A stretch of DNA of 64,000 nucleotides from Isoetes taiwanensis (taxonomy: Eukaryota; Streptophyta; Lycopodiopsida; Isoetales; Isoetaceae). The stretch is from assembly GCA_021234155.1 (NCBI GenBank), contig JAJEKV010000053.1:646020-710019 (forward strand). Direction: 5' to 3'. The notes below the pieces were generated by a model that saw nothing but the letters and a program-made list of their open reading frames with translations, was not told the origin of the DNA and searched no databases. Both the position numbers and the translations under genes were made by a program. This document shows, in pieces, positions 48,690-60,160 of this stretch (its first letter is position 1; each line of letters starts with the position of its first letter).

Positions 48690-50188
48690 TGCGGGAAGGG
48701 GACATGAAGGTGTCTTGCGCGCCCTTCCCCTATGGGCTCCTATAACAGCGGAAGCATAAACAACATCAGAACTAGCAATAACAATACATCGAACTACCTC
48801 GAAGTGTAGCACATCCATACATCCATAGATACAATAGAGATGAACATACACCATAAAACATGAGAGCTCCTACCCAAGGCTCATACTCATGGGGAAGTAG
48901 GCTGACGGCTAGGCCTCAAGATAGAGCAGACCAAGTCATAACAATGGCGGGGCTGGCTATAGACAATGGCTAGGGTTGACCACTCCATCCGCCCCTCCTG
49001 TGCATACTTTGCAGATGGGCTAGGTCGGGCTCTGGTACGACTCTAGCCTTCCGGATACGCAATCTCATGGCATCACCCATCGAGACTACTCCGGGTTGCA
49101 TCTTCCCGGTCCGTCGAGGCAGGAAGGGTTCCATCTCCCCTTTCGGGGTCTAGAGGTTCCACGGGCGGCTAAAGAACCGTGGCGACACGCGATTCTTCCC
49201 TGACTTAACCCCCCAAAACAAGAGTCAGGCCGTCACCTGCAGCTCTTGAGAGGTAGGGCGGCACCATTGCCCCAGGAGGTGTCGGACCCACTATAAGCCT
49301 AGCTCGTTATGGGGTCCCCAGTAGCCACGCTCAGAAGGGACCCTCCCTCCGTCTCGCCTCTAGTCCCGTTATGTAGTGCTAAGTCATACCATAGCTCCCC
49401 GAGCCCGGTGGGTTCCTATGCACATGCCGCATAATAATAGGAACTAAAGGGTCTACACTAAGAGCATTACTAAATAATGGCTACTAGGTCTCTACCCCCC
49501 TTCCCAATACAAGAGGAGCAAACATGATCAACCAATATCATATATCCACATAACATGATCATAATGAGAATAACATCTAAACCTAATCATATACATCTAA
49601 CTTACAGTTAGAGTTCATTGATTAGGGTTCAAGATCTAAACTGAGCTGTCTAGGAAGGCTCTATTGGAGACACGGAATGCTAACTCATCTGGACCTCCAA
49701 ATGATCTACAAAAGAACTCTAATCCAAATACCTGCTTCTGAGGAACTCCCTCCTATCCCTGGCGTCTCCATAGTCTTCGAGGTGGTCGAAGTTGCTCTCA
49801 CTCCAAGGATGTGCACACGTTCTTGGGGCTGATGTGCTAGGCTGTGCCACAGCAAACGGTTCTCGAAACGGAGTTTCGAGTGCGAAGAAGGTTCACAGAC
49901 TGTTGGAGCCAGGAAAGAGGCCTGGGGTTAGGGTTTAGGCCTTTATAGGTTAGGGTTCACATGTTATACCACGTGGCTCCAATAGGGTAGTCCCATGTGG
50001 CGGGTGCCCAATATGTTACGGCCATGTGGAAAATGGTCTTAACCTAAGGTTGGCTAAGTTACATAAATAACTTAGTCATGCACCTTATGCCACTAATCTA
50101 TGGTATACAAGGCTATGAAGGTAAACTTGTATAGTGACGGACCTGGAAATATACGTATTTATGGCATATATTTCCCTGGAACGTCACA
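48690..50188 (-). mobile_element. Gypsy-type LTR on the minus strand
   Basis: Read on the minus strand it starts TGTGACGTTCCAGGG at 50,188 and probably ends CCCGCA at 48,690 (TG...CA). Immediately before the start lies a polypurine tract (AGGGGAGGAGAA, 50,189-50,200). So this is the 3' LTR of a minus-strand element. Its middle (48,960-49,130) is inverted relative to, and clearly homologous with, the gypsy LTR parts at 16,560-16,800, 26,600-26,830 and 45,660-45,890. The left end is less certain. Confidence 0.65.
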
Positions 50189-50650
50189 TTCTCCTCCCCT
50201 TAGGATAATGTTGTCCTCAGCATTACGCCAATGTGACGACTCTAATCTACTCCTGCAAAACACACATGAACATACAACTTGATTTAAATAAAATGATCAA
50301 CTTCCTACTAAGCAATCGATACGTATCATAGGCTATATTTGTACCTATACATTATTCATTATAATAACTCAAAACATTATCACAATAGTTATTAGGGTTC
50401 ACAATTTAAGTCTAAATGATGACTCCCATCTTCACGTAATGCGCTCCTCGTCTATGCTCCCCTTTCACTGGCCTGCACAAGTAGCACATTACGTTAGTTT
50501 AGTTAATAAGTTTGTGGTTTTAGAGGGCCACCCCCTAAGTACCTCCTTGAGCCGAACTACTAGCTCAAGGTTACCCTACTACCTTGCACTCGATCATGGC
50601 CCCATAAGGATTTGAGCTTAAGGACCATTTAACACAAGGCCCCCAAAATT
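50189..50650 (-). mobile_element. Gypsy 3' interior remnant
   Basis: The sequence inward of the polypurine tract contains no long frame. A minus-strand TGGGGGCCTTGTGTTA string near 50,632-50,647 is shared with TGGGGGCCTTGTGTAAG near 57,427-57,443 on the plus strand, hinting at a second related remnant in opposite orientation. Confidence 0.35.
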
Positions 50651-52440
50651 GAATTAGTATGATCTTTTTCTAATGATTTCATAGTAAAAACCAACTCCTA
50701 AAATCAATACCGGTATGTGGGCCAAAAAGTTTACAAATCATGTCTAGTTATACCATATAGTTCATCAATGCAGTTTAGTAACATGACATACGAATAGTGT
50801 TTCTTCACATGGTATTGAAAGATGATAATTTATAGCTAGTTTTTATGACAACTTGAATATATGATATGTGCTACTACTTAATTTATCACGTTTATCGGAA
50901 TGATATTTGATCACATCTATTATCCTTGGTTTATTGACGTTGTAAGTTTATGTGCGTAATTAGTATGATATTTTATAGCGATTAATCATCTTTGTTATTT
51001 TAGTGTATAATTATTATGGTATTTTATAGTGACTAATTATCAATAAAACTATGCTTGGTTTAGATATACCAGTATGATTTTGCTTCCACGATAATGTGAA
51101 AAACTAGTGTGTTTTTTTTTCATGATATCAGCCTTACTGTGCTTCACGTGGCAAGTTTGGTAATATGATAAGAGACCATAGTATTCAACCTTCATGTATT
51201 AGCGTAATAAAATTTGAGGGTTCATGATTTTTTTACATGGTTCTAAATTGTGATTTTATGTGTGGTCTTCACCATGGTTTCTAGAGAAAAACAATGCGTA
51301 GATTCTACGTGTGGTTTCACTCAAAATAAAAAAACAACGCATGGTTCTTAGATGTCGTCTTCACCTAAAAACAATGCATGTTCTTTATATATATTTTCTT
51401 TTAACATAGTTCTTAGATATGGTCTTCACCTAAAAACAATGCATGGTCGTTATATATATGTTTTTGTAGCATATTTTTTCATCAATTGTCCACACATTAT
51501 TTTTATTATTTGTAGTGCAACCACATTGTTTTCAATAAGAACACGGTTTCTTTCATGTTGTTTTTAGTACAATAACATATTTTTTCCTAGTGTAAAGATA
51601 ATGTATTCAAATTTAAACAAGAACACAAATATATGAAACTTTAGAATAGAGATTATTTTCCACCGTCATGAGAAAATGATAGTAAACAAGGAATGTTTGT
51701 ATGGAATACATTTATTCAGTTGAATACATAAAGTTTGAATAGACTTATTCAGCATTTCTTGTAGTACTAGTGTAGTACTACTCTTTCCAGCGTATTTGAA
51801 AACCAGCTCATGCTCCGATATTTTGTTTCAACAAATGGTGTTTTAAGACCAGTTCAACTGCATGACTTCTATCCAATAAGAAATGATGCTATGGAGCCGT
51901 ATCTGGAGCCTGGAATCAACGTGTTTAATTTCTTTCAACGACCATAGCCACTATATTCTCTGTCGAAAAAGAGTAAAGTAATTAGGACTAGATCAACATG
52001 CAAATGGAAAGGTATCTGCAAATTAATCTTATCTGTTATTGCAAAACTCTTTTGCTCAAATCTTAGTGCAGTGAGAGATTTGTGAAAAGTAAACCCAGCC
52101 AAATAAGGTATATAATATTCTACCAAAATAGTTCAGAGAGATGGAAATATAATACAGCAACTGGATCTAAACTCTGATGCATTCCGCTTCAAAGTAGATG
52201 TGGCAATACTTACCATCCAAATGAAGAGAATGATAAGGCAGGAGGTCATTCATACAGGAGGTCATTCATACAGGATGCAAACTAAATAGAAAGTATTAAT
52301 GAAGCCATGCGGAGTGCAAGACAGAAATAAACTACAAAACATGAACCAGATATAATATATGCTTTGGTCCAGAAACTAGAACCCACCTATTTGCAGCTCC
52401 AAAAGCTCCACCACTTTTTCTCTAATGACTGATCCTACTC
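50651..52440. other. AT-rich non-coding region with short repeats
   Basis: No gene is supported. Two copies of GTCTTCACCTAAAAACAATG lie at 51,356-51,375 and 51,421-51,440 with related degenerate copies around them. A perfect 18-bp tandem duplication (AGGTCATTCATACAGG-type) lies at about 52,240-52,275. Confidence 0.5.
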
Positions 52441-52443
52441 CTG

Positions 52444-52714
52444 TTAAGGAAGAAATCTCAGCTCCAGACCGAAAATCGGGAAACTAATGCAACAAAACTT
52501 CTTGCCCTGCACAATGCAAAGTCGAAACCCTAGCTTTAATCCGGCAACTCCTTCTTGGCCCATACCCCGTATGGCAGAAACTAGGTCATCTTGAAAAGAA
52601 TAGAGTAAAGAGTTCACACACAAGATCAAGAGATCAGACTAAGAAAACGGATTGAAGTTACCTAAGCATGGCTGATGCCGCTCCATCGCCATAGCCAAGA
52701 ACTCCTGTCGTCAT
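52444..52714 (-). CDS. Candidate 5' end of a small two-exon gene
   Basis: On the minus strand an ATG at about 52,714 opens MTTGVLGYGDGAASAMLR and ends at a donor, CTTAG|GTAACT, near 52,661. After a short AT-rich intron ending TTTTCAAG, a second stretch encodes DDLVSAIRGMGQEGVAGLKL and runs to a stop at 52,444. The exon-intron geometry and sequence style suggest a real plant transcript. I do not recognise the product, and the last part (cysteine and phenylalanine-rich) could already be intron or UTR. Confidence 0.28.
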
Positions 52715-52951
52715 ATCGCCTAAGGGAGGGAGGCAAATCCGGCAGCCCATCTCTCTAGTTTGAGCAAGAATAGAGATACGAAATTAGGGCCAAGGCGGGA
52801 ACAAATGAAAGGCCAATAGGATGAAAGGGCCTGGATCGAAATCCAAGCCGTTCATCTCAACCGTTAAATCAGATACATCTTTTTTAATGGTACCACAAAC
52901 ATATTTTAATTCTAAATGATCTTCTAACCTTCATCAGGCCCATATTACTTA

Positions 52952-53144
52952 GGGTGCTTTCCCATGAGATTGGCGACCTGGAAATCTGGGTACAGGTCAA
53001 AAACCTCAGTGTTAAGAAATGCTTGGTGATTACTTCTGATTCAGGTCAAAAACCTGAGTCTTTGAGGTTGAGGCCCACGGAACCTCGAGACGCTTATCGG
53101 ACCTCAAGAAAACCTTGAGGTCGGAGATCCATGGGAAAGTACCC
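52952..53144. mobile_element. MITE, PIF/Harbinger-like, 193 bp
   Basis: Terminal inverted repeats GGGTGCTTTCCCATGAGAT (left) and GGAGATCCATGGGAAAGTACCC (right, inverse) differ at few positions. They are flanked by 3-bp TTA duplications at 52,949-52,951 and 53,145-53,147. Size, TTA target and G-rich termini fit PIF/Harbinger non-autonomous elements. The interior has no coding frame. Confidence 0.72.
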
Positions 53145-53284
53145 TTAATCAGGCCCAGATTACTTAAGATTACAGGCTTTTTCATATTCAAGTAATTTTA
53201 GGGTGCTTTTTTTTCTAGTGGCGTAGCCAATAAAGTTGTGCTTTCTTGCCCTCTTTCCTAATGCCATAGCGATAATACAGATGA

Positions 53285-53370
53285 AGGCCACGCCATAGCC
53301 ATTTCTTGCAGGCACACACCATAGCCATTTCTTGCCAGAACACACGCCATAGCCATTTCTTGCAGTAAGC
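53285..53370. repeat. Minisatellite, about 26-bp unit, three copies
   Basis: Three successive copies of CACGCCATAGCCATTTCTTG with short variable spacers (GCAGGCA, CCAGAACA, GCAGTAAG). A truncated copy (CACGCCATAATC) follows at about 53,411. The minus strand translates as repeated KKWLWR, which is not a real protein. Confidence 0.75.
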
Positions 53371-53409
53371 CTCATGCAGATGAAGACGAGCTATTTCTTG
53401 TTGGAACAT

Positions 53410-54960
53410 AGCACGCCATAATCTCAGATCAAGACCAGTTTTGGTGTAAGGCTCTGCACCCTGGGGGTTTCACCTTTATAGTGGAAATAGACATCATCTG
53501 TGTTCCTCGGTTTGAATACCTCCCCCCCCCAAAACATTTTTTTCCCTAGTCATATTTCTGGACCTCCTTCCTTAAATTTTTGTCTTGGACATCCCTTAAA
53601 TGGACACCCCTCCCTTAAAAATTAGGGTGCAGTTTTGATGCTCTATTGCACAATGTGATGTCACGAGACAAACCATGATGGCATGTTGACATGTTGAAGC
53701 CATTATGTTGACAAACTAATGTTGAGATATATCAATCAAGGGTAATTTTTACTGTTGTCTAGATTTAATTATTTTTCACATTGAAATTTTAAACTCTAGA
53801 CCATATATAACATGTCAAAGGTTGGATTGACTACGTTGGGGAAAACCTCACACTTCCAAAGTATTAGGGATGATTCACCCCCTTTCTATTTGTGCAAAGT
53901 CTAATAAATAGTGGCATTGAAGCATATAAGTGATTCATATAGTAAACGCCTGAAACATTGAGTGATTCGACATGATTCACATTTTTCTTTAAGATTCCCA
54001 TGTTCTGTTAAGTTCATAGTCTAGTGAATTATGACGTCATATCATATGTGTGATTTACATAAAAACCATCGAAAGAGTGATTCACATATAATTCATATAA
54101 TACACTATGGAAGCTGTGACTCATAGTATATGGCATAATATCCCATTGAAAACATAGAGTTTTTTAGTGTTCTTAAATGGATTCTTCCCCACCTATATCT
54201 AGACCATGCATGCAGATAAGGATCTTCCTAGTGGGGCTCACAAGTACCCTAACTCCTTTCCCAGCCATTGTTAAAACACCCACTGTTTTCTCTGGGTTTG
54301 ACTGGGTTTTAGCACCACAAATGAGATAACTACAGCTGCCTGAGACTAGATCCCATTTGGAGAGTAGTCTCCATTTCGCATCCATCCTGAATTGCCCATG
54401 CAGGTCATCATGGTAGCCTCGAGAACCATAAAGTGTCCATATCATAAACAATAAACAGTTGAAACAGTAAATTTTAGCATGGATAGTGTACAAAACTAGA
54501 TTTATCTTAGATTGACTAAATAGTAATTGTTTGAGTGTTTCGGTTGTCTTGTCCATCTGATGGAATCTCGATGCTCAATAAGGCCACCTTATAAATTGTT
54601 ATATCAATTATTCATCGCCCTTTGCTTGGAGCTTTATGATTCCACCTTCAAAAACTAGGTTTCTGGATGCCAGTATAAGACAAAAAAACATGCAGCAATT
54701 TTCCTAGCTAATCACTTGAATTAATGTTGTTTTTGTGGTTCTAACTGTATTTACCTAGTTCATAAAACCTTCCATAGTCGCAATATATCATCATACTACT
54801 CCGTGCAAAACAAATGTGTAAATACAAGAGGGATGTGGCATGTTTGAGCCTATGTTGCATGGTTGAGCCAAGGTGGCATGTTTGAGCAAGGGTGTCTTGA
54901 CATCTAACCTCTAGGCCCCTGTTGTCAGAACACCTAACCTCCATCTAGACCTCTTGTTGT
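53410..54960. other. Mostly non-coding; one unassigned minus-strand ORF (54,173-54,556)
   Basis: The 127-codon ORF includes GYHDDLHGQFRMDAKWRLLS and MAGKGVRVLVSPTRKILICM, with plausible composition but no family I can name. Its N-terminal third looks like translated intron. The rest of the interval is AT-rich, apart from a C-run (53,521-53,530) and short TTTGAGC repeats near 54,842-54,892. Confidence 0.25.
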
Positions 54961-55090
54961 TGGACAGCCAAGCTGACACCCTTCCCCAAGTCAAACAAGG
55001 CCAAGACTTTGTGAGGCTTCCTCACGAATGGGGAGAGGCCAGACCCCCGGGGAGGGGCGGACCTCAAGCTCAATGGAACAGCCGAACTAG

Positions 55091-55368
55091 GCGACCCTTC
55101 ATTTCCCGTCGATGCGCCCTATATCGTCGGGAAAGGGGAATTTGGGGCTTATACATCCCCCAGGTGGGGGGATAGCCATTTTTTTCTTTTGAAGACGTTT
55201 CTTGGGACATGAGCTGCCATTTGAGCGGTGGAATTAGCGGATGGAGCAGCTTTGATATCCCGATACTTAAACCCTACAAAATGTAGGGTTTGCATTTTAG
55301 CGACCCTCCCCGCCTTTGAAGTGGGCGAGAGCTTGCGTGCGGGGTTTCCTCAAGGGTTCGAAGGGAGG
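55091..55368. repeat. Direct repeat, copy 1 (pair with 55,761-56,037)
   Basis: About 278 bp, starting GCGACCCTTCATTTCCC and ending TTCGAAGGGAGG. It aligns over its length with 55,761-56,037. It contains CCCTACAAAATGTAGGG, a small palindrome, and a plus-strand frame broken by a stop after IPQVGG. Confidence 0.8.
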
Positions 55369-55611
55369 GAGAAACGATAAAACCCTTCCGGGCACCGGTT
55401 CCAAACACCGCTTAGGCGATGTCGTGTTCCAAGCGGGACATCGTGACCTCGAGCATGCCCGAAGGCGCGGAATCGACCATACCGGTCGCGGTGTTTGCAT
55501 CAAAGGATCGAGTTACCCTAGGACACATGTTTGAGGAGCGAAGATCGAGCAAAAGTCCGGTTGCCGAGTACATGCTATGTTTATTAGACTAGTGCACTAG
55601 GCAAGGAGCAT

Positions 55612-55965
55612 ATGTTGGCGAAAGGTCCACTAGTTGCCCATGGCGAGTCGAGTTTGGTTACGGTATTCCCTCTTGGTTGGTTTTGGAGTAAACTAGATGC
55701 CTTGAACTCATATCACGAAGACAAAACCGCATTTCAAGCTCAACTTTGGAACAACCCTGAGGCGACCCTTCATTTCCCCTCGTGCACCTATATCGTCGGA
55801 AAGGGAGAAATTTGGGGCTTTATTTATCCGTCTGGGGATGTCCATTTTTTTTTTCAAGACGTTTCTTGGGACATGAGCTACCATTTGAGCGGTGGGATTA
55901 GCGGATGGAGCGACTTTGGTATCCCGATACTTAAACCCTACAAAATCGTAGGGTTTGCATTTTAA
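55612..55965 (+). CDS. Unrecognised 117-residue ORF overlapping direct-repeat copy 2
   Basis: It starts MLAKGPLVAHGESSLVTVFP and contains NNPEATLHFPSCTYIVGKGE and a tryptophan-rich end (WDMSYHLSGGISGWSDFGIP). The C-terminal 70 residues have a broken counterpart in repeat copy 1. Composition looks coding, but no family is recognised. The same C-terminal segment kept in two tandem copies suggests a real protein segment, possibly a transposon gag or a lineage-specific gene. Confidence 0.35.
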   Translation: MLAKGPLVAHGESSLVTVFPLGWFWSKLDALNSYHEDKTAFQAQLWNNPEATLHFPSCTYIVGKGEIWGFIYPSGDVHFFFQDVSWDMSYHLSGGISGWSDFGIPILKPYKIVGFAF

Positions 55966-56037
55966 CAACCCTCCACGCCTTTGAAGTGGATGAGAGTTTA
56001 GTCGCGGGCAGGGTTTCCTCGAGGGTTCGAAGGGAGG
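55761..56037. repeat. Direct repeat, copy 2
   Basis: Partner of 55,091-55,368 at an offset of 670 bp. Differences are scattered substitutions and small indels. Copy 2 keeps an open frame where copy 1 does not. Confidence 0.8.
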
Positions 56038-56049
56038 CGATTGTGTCGC

Positions 56050-57840
56050 CACTATGTTAAATGGCTTAAAAAAAACATGTGAGTTGTCGCCACTATATTG
56101 AAGGGCTTGCATTCCTGGTTTGAAAAAATAACAGTGTCATATATTTATGATGCGATTCTAGACTTGAAGGTCAACGATCGCGTGTTCATGAATCTTTGAT
56201 CTAGCCCAATTTCTTTAATGAATGAATGCTCATGCATATTTGACCTAGCAATTTCATGAGAAAATCGTTGGTGCTCATATGACCATTGATACTTATAGCT
56301 AAATATAGGTCCTTATCAATCGATCGAATGAAACAATGCCAAGGAAAATTGTTATTCATAGAGCTCATATGATTTATTGGCGACTAGAAGTTAATATAAT
56401 GTGAATATATGCAATTAGGATCATGCTTTGAATTCAAGATTGCTTTTGCATTTCTCGTAACTCTTTATTGCATGAAAGTGAAGCATGTTTTATTCTAAGT
56501 TGCTGCCTAGGTGAAGTTCAGTATCTGAACATCTATTGCCTTTTGCTAGATGGTACAATGGGTATGAATATTATTTGAGTTTAAAAAAAGGATCTTATGT
56601 TGGTAGCAAAAGGGTTATTATCTACACTATACCTCTAGAGCTCCTCATCACTCCAATTATGCAAGGGAATCTCTAAATCATGCATGATAAACACTTAAAA
56701 TAATCCAAAATCCTCTTTCATACAAAATGTGCACTCTATGGATATTAAATACTATACCACAAAGAATGCATTGGCAACTATAAGTACAAATATACACTTG
56801 GCCCAACATAAAACTATGCTACATATAATGGTAGAAAACATAGACCACACCATGCAACCAGTAGACAAGTCAATGTACATAACCTAAGTTTTACGAATTA
56901 GGATCATGCTCTAAAAGGAGTGCAAAAATAGATATAATCGTTGGAATTACTAGTTAATATAAGAAATTATGCTCAAAGTTCGTAATGACTTTAAGGATTG
57001 AAACAAGTGTATAAAAAAACAACATCATAAACCAACATAATAGCCTGCTAACATGCATAGTAAATAAGCGTGTGCCAAAAACATATAACACACTTCCAAA
57101 ATCAAACATGGTTCTTGAACTAATAAAAAAAGCTTGGGAGGATTGAAACTAGGTTAAAACCATGTATCTAATCATGCTAACCAGTATGTAAAATCATCAT
57201 AGATTATAATATTAACAATGTAGGCTCAAAAATCACCTCCTAAACTAGCAATAATTTTAAGAAACTAGTGTAAGACATAGAATTAGTATAAGAACTATGA
57301 TCAAACTAGTAGTGATATTACAAAACCATGAAAGTCATCTAGTTTTCATTGACATTACGAGTTGCATGTATTAAAAACCACACTTATACTGGTTTCCATC
57401 ATGATTATGAATGCGAGTTACTTTTTGGGGGCCTTGTGTAAGATGATCCTATCATTGGCCATGATCAGGTTCTACCTTGTACAATATTCCCTTGATCGAG
57501 TACACCCGCAGTGCCTCATGCCCCTGAGGGTTTAAGCTAGGGAACGTCTCACGATCCCATCATTGCACATGATCACTCATACCTCACCATGACCCCCCTA
57601 TGGTCAGGTGCGCGTGCCCTGCATCGTGGCATAGAGATCATCCGAATGATGGTCTCATCATCGCCCACCATGCCTCTCTTCCTCTCACATGACCATCCTA
57701 GTCATGCGCACTATTGGTACATGTTGGCCTAGAGAATGCCTTTAGAGCATATCTCATCATCGCCTACACTTCTAAGACTTTGGCATATTCACTCCAGTAA
57801 CGCAAATGCATATGCCTTACTTAAGCTAAACAAAGACGTA
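56050..57840. other. AT-rich region without genes; probable decayed end of the gypsy element near 57,420-57,840
   Basis: No coding frame. From about 57,420 the sequence becomes less AT-rich with repeated GATCAT/CCATGATC strings. This is where the 3' LTR of the chromovirus at 57,849 would lie, but no clear TG...CA-bounded LTR or polypurine tract was found. Confidence 0.4.
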
Positions 57841-57848
57841 CGACATAG

Positions 57849-58895
57849 CTAAACACCTGGCAAGTCGGCGTCGACCAGCTGGGAGATGACGTGGTCGTCG
57901 AACTCCTTCATAAAATCCGAATATTGCTTCTCAAGATCTTGCTTCAATACCCAAGTTGCGTCTTCCACAGGCAAGTGCTTCCACTTAACCAAATATTGGA
58001 GGAATTGAGACCTTCTGGTCTTCTTGAATGCCTTATCGAGGATTAACTCGGGCACTATTTCGACTTGTTCCTCCGTTGTCATCAACAACGTTGGAGTTTC
58101 TAAAACCTCATCTGGGTTCGGGTTGTGCCTTTTCAACAGGCTCACATGGAAGACCTTATGGACTTTAAGGTGCGCAGGCAAATCGAGCTTGTAGGCTTGG
58201 GTGCCTACTCGCTCCAAAATCTTGAAGGGACCTGCCCACTAGGAGCAAGCTTCTTGCAATTGCCGATGCGAAGCTTGGCTTGCTTGACCTTGATCTTGAG
58301 CCACACACTGTCCCCTACCTGGAACTCTCTTATGGTCCTATGCCTATCAGCTACACACTTCTGCCGACTCCTTGCTGCTAGAAGTTATCCCCTCACTTCT
58401 TCCACCAGCTGCTACATATCAGATAGCATCTGCTGAGAGACTTCAACTTTGGACACTGGGTTGTGCCACGTATCTGGCGTCAAGCATTGATACCCATAAT
58501 TGATTATGAATGGGGACATTTGAAAAGATTCTTGCTTGGTGCTATTATAGGCAAATTCCACCAAGTGGATGAAATTGTCCCACTTCGATTCTTTATTCCA
58601 GACATAGTTCCTCAGCATATCTTCTATGATTCGATTCGTACGCTCCGTTTGCCCATTCATCTGAGGATGATATGCCGTACTCATGGAGAGCTTCGTCTGA
58701 ATCATGGTGAACAAATCTTGCCAAAATGTGCTCATGAACTTTGAAACTCTATTCGAAATTATTTCTCTTGGCATCCCGTGGAGACGGAAAATCTCCTCAG
58801 TGAACAATACGACGGTATATAACGCCGTGTCTGTTGTCCTACATGGCACGAAATGCGCCATCTTTGACAATTTGTCCACCACTGCCTTCAAGACG
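57849..58895 (-). pseudogene. Chromovirus (Ty3/gypsy) integrase C-terminal half and chromodomain
   Basis: The minus strand gives integrase core TAYHPQMNGQTERTNRII (catalytic Glu present) and the downstream FAYNSTKQESFQMSPF. The second catalytic Asp of the DDE triad is Asn here (ISNRVSKF, codon 58,751-58,753). A gap in frame between about 58,220 and 58,412 follows. Then come KVFHVSLLKRHNP and a chromodomain with LQYLVKWKHLPVEDATW (about 57,955-58,005), which marks chromoviruses that target modified histones. The frame ends at 57,849. Its 5' side is cut by the LINE at 58,896. Decayed. Confidence 0.88.
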
Positions 58896-60145
58896 AGACT
58901 ATGAAGCATATTTTTTTTTGTCCTAAATTAAGATCCTTCTGGTCCTGGTTCTTCCACAGATTGGGTAGATATCTACATAATAGGGATGTTAATAATATTC
59001 TAACATTTTTGCAGCAAGAAGATACTCTGGCTAATACTTTGTTTACAATACCCTTTGGAATGTTTGGAAAGCTAGGAACAGAATTGTTTACACCTCCAAA
59101 TCCTTCTCTGTGTTCTGGATTAAAATGCACTTCCAGCTAGATATTGAGACCATAGCTACATGTCACAAAAGGAAACAGGGTGATAACTACAACACAAGCT
59201 GGAATTCTATAGGGCTTTACAGGGGCCCCTTTGATATCTTTGTCTCTACTTTAAATGTCATTCATTCTAATGCTCCCTATTCTGACTATGACAGAATATC
59301 TGGTTTTTCTTAAAGGGGAAGGATCATCGAGATTAGACACAGACATTGACAGCTATGAGATCTCATTACACCAAACTTAGCAAATAGGAAAGCAACTCAC
59401 CTTGAAACAACTTTATGCAATGGCAGATGACTTCATAGAGAAGGTTGAAAACTCGAGGAAGAGAGAAGCAGTATGGGCTGAGATATATACCAGGGAGTTC
59501 ATGCAGATGCACTATTTGTTTGAATTTTTATATAATACTCACTTCAACATGACAGAGAGACAGTTGGCTAGATACAGAGAAACATATATAGTCACAAGCT
59601 ACTGACAGACATGTATGGTACTTTGTTGCTACTAATGGGAAAGGAAAGCATTACATCTCTACTCATACAGAATGACTGTGGTCAAAACAGATACAAGCAG
59701 TATAATGAGTGGTTTGATGCAAACCTTGAGAATCAGAATTAACCCCATCCTTTTGCTCTATGGCCTTCCAATTTGTCCCAAACTATCAGAATTTTGCTTT
59801 CCAAATCAGATCATTTTCCTAATTTCCATCATTCAACCATTAAAGATCATGGTTGGTATTTCAATTTGTTTTTACAGGAAATTGAAGACTCTAGTTTTGG
59901 ACAGTTGTTTCACTGCTAAGAGGTCATTGAGAGCATTTGTGTTTGAAGACTTCAGGATCTATCATCTATATTAAGTAAATCAAATTACGAGCTACTCTTC
60001 TCAATTTTGATGTCACATTTGATGCTCAACTTATGAGTGTCTTATCTTTTTTTACCCTGCTATATAGCAGATTGGTATTTGAATTGTATGGCTTTATCTA
60101 ATTAATTAATGCAAAAATCTACCCTTACTCTTAAAAAAAAAAAGG
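58896..60145 (+). mobile_element. 5'-truncated L1-type LINE inserted in the gypsy integrase
   Basis: A 1.25-kb insertion ends in a poly-A run (60,132-60,143). It is flanked by direct repeats TTGTCCACCACTGCC (58,872-58,886 and 60,146-60,160), possibly extending about nine more divergent bases. Its start encodes ETMKHIFFFCPKLRSFWSWF followed by VWKARNRIVYTSKSF in the next frame. This is the zf-RVT zinc-binding end of plant LINE ORF2. The remaining 1 kb is 3' sequence with short frames only. Orientation is opposite to the gypsy host. Confidence 0.87.
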
Positions 60146-60160
60146 TTGTCCACCACTGCC

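Noticed and set aside
53285-53370. Possible CRISPR-like array of short repeats
   Set aside because: Only three imperfect copies with 6-8 bp spacers in a eukaryotic context; it is a minisatellite.
53160-53409. Minus-strand ORFs with repeated KKWLWR
   Set aside because: They translate a 26-bp minisatellite; the repetition is at DNA level.
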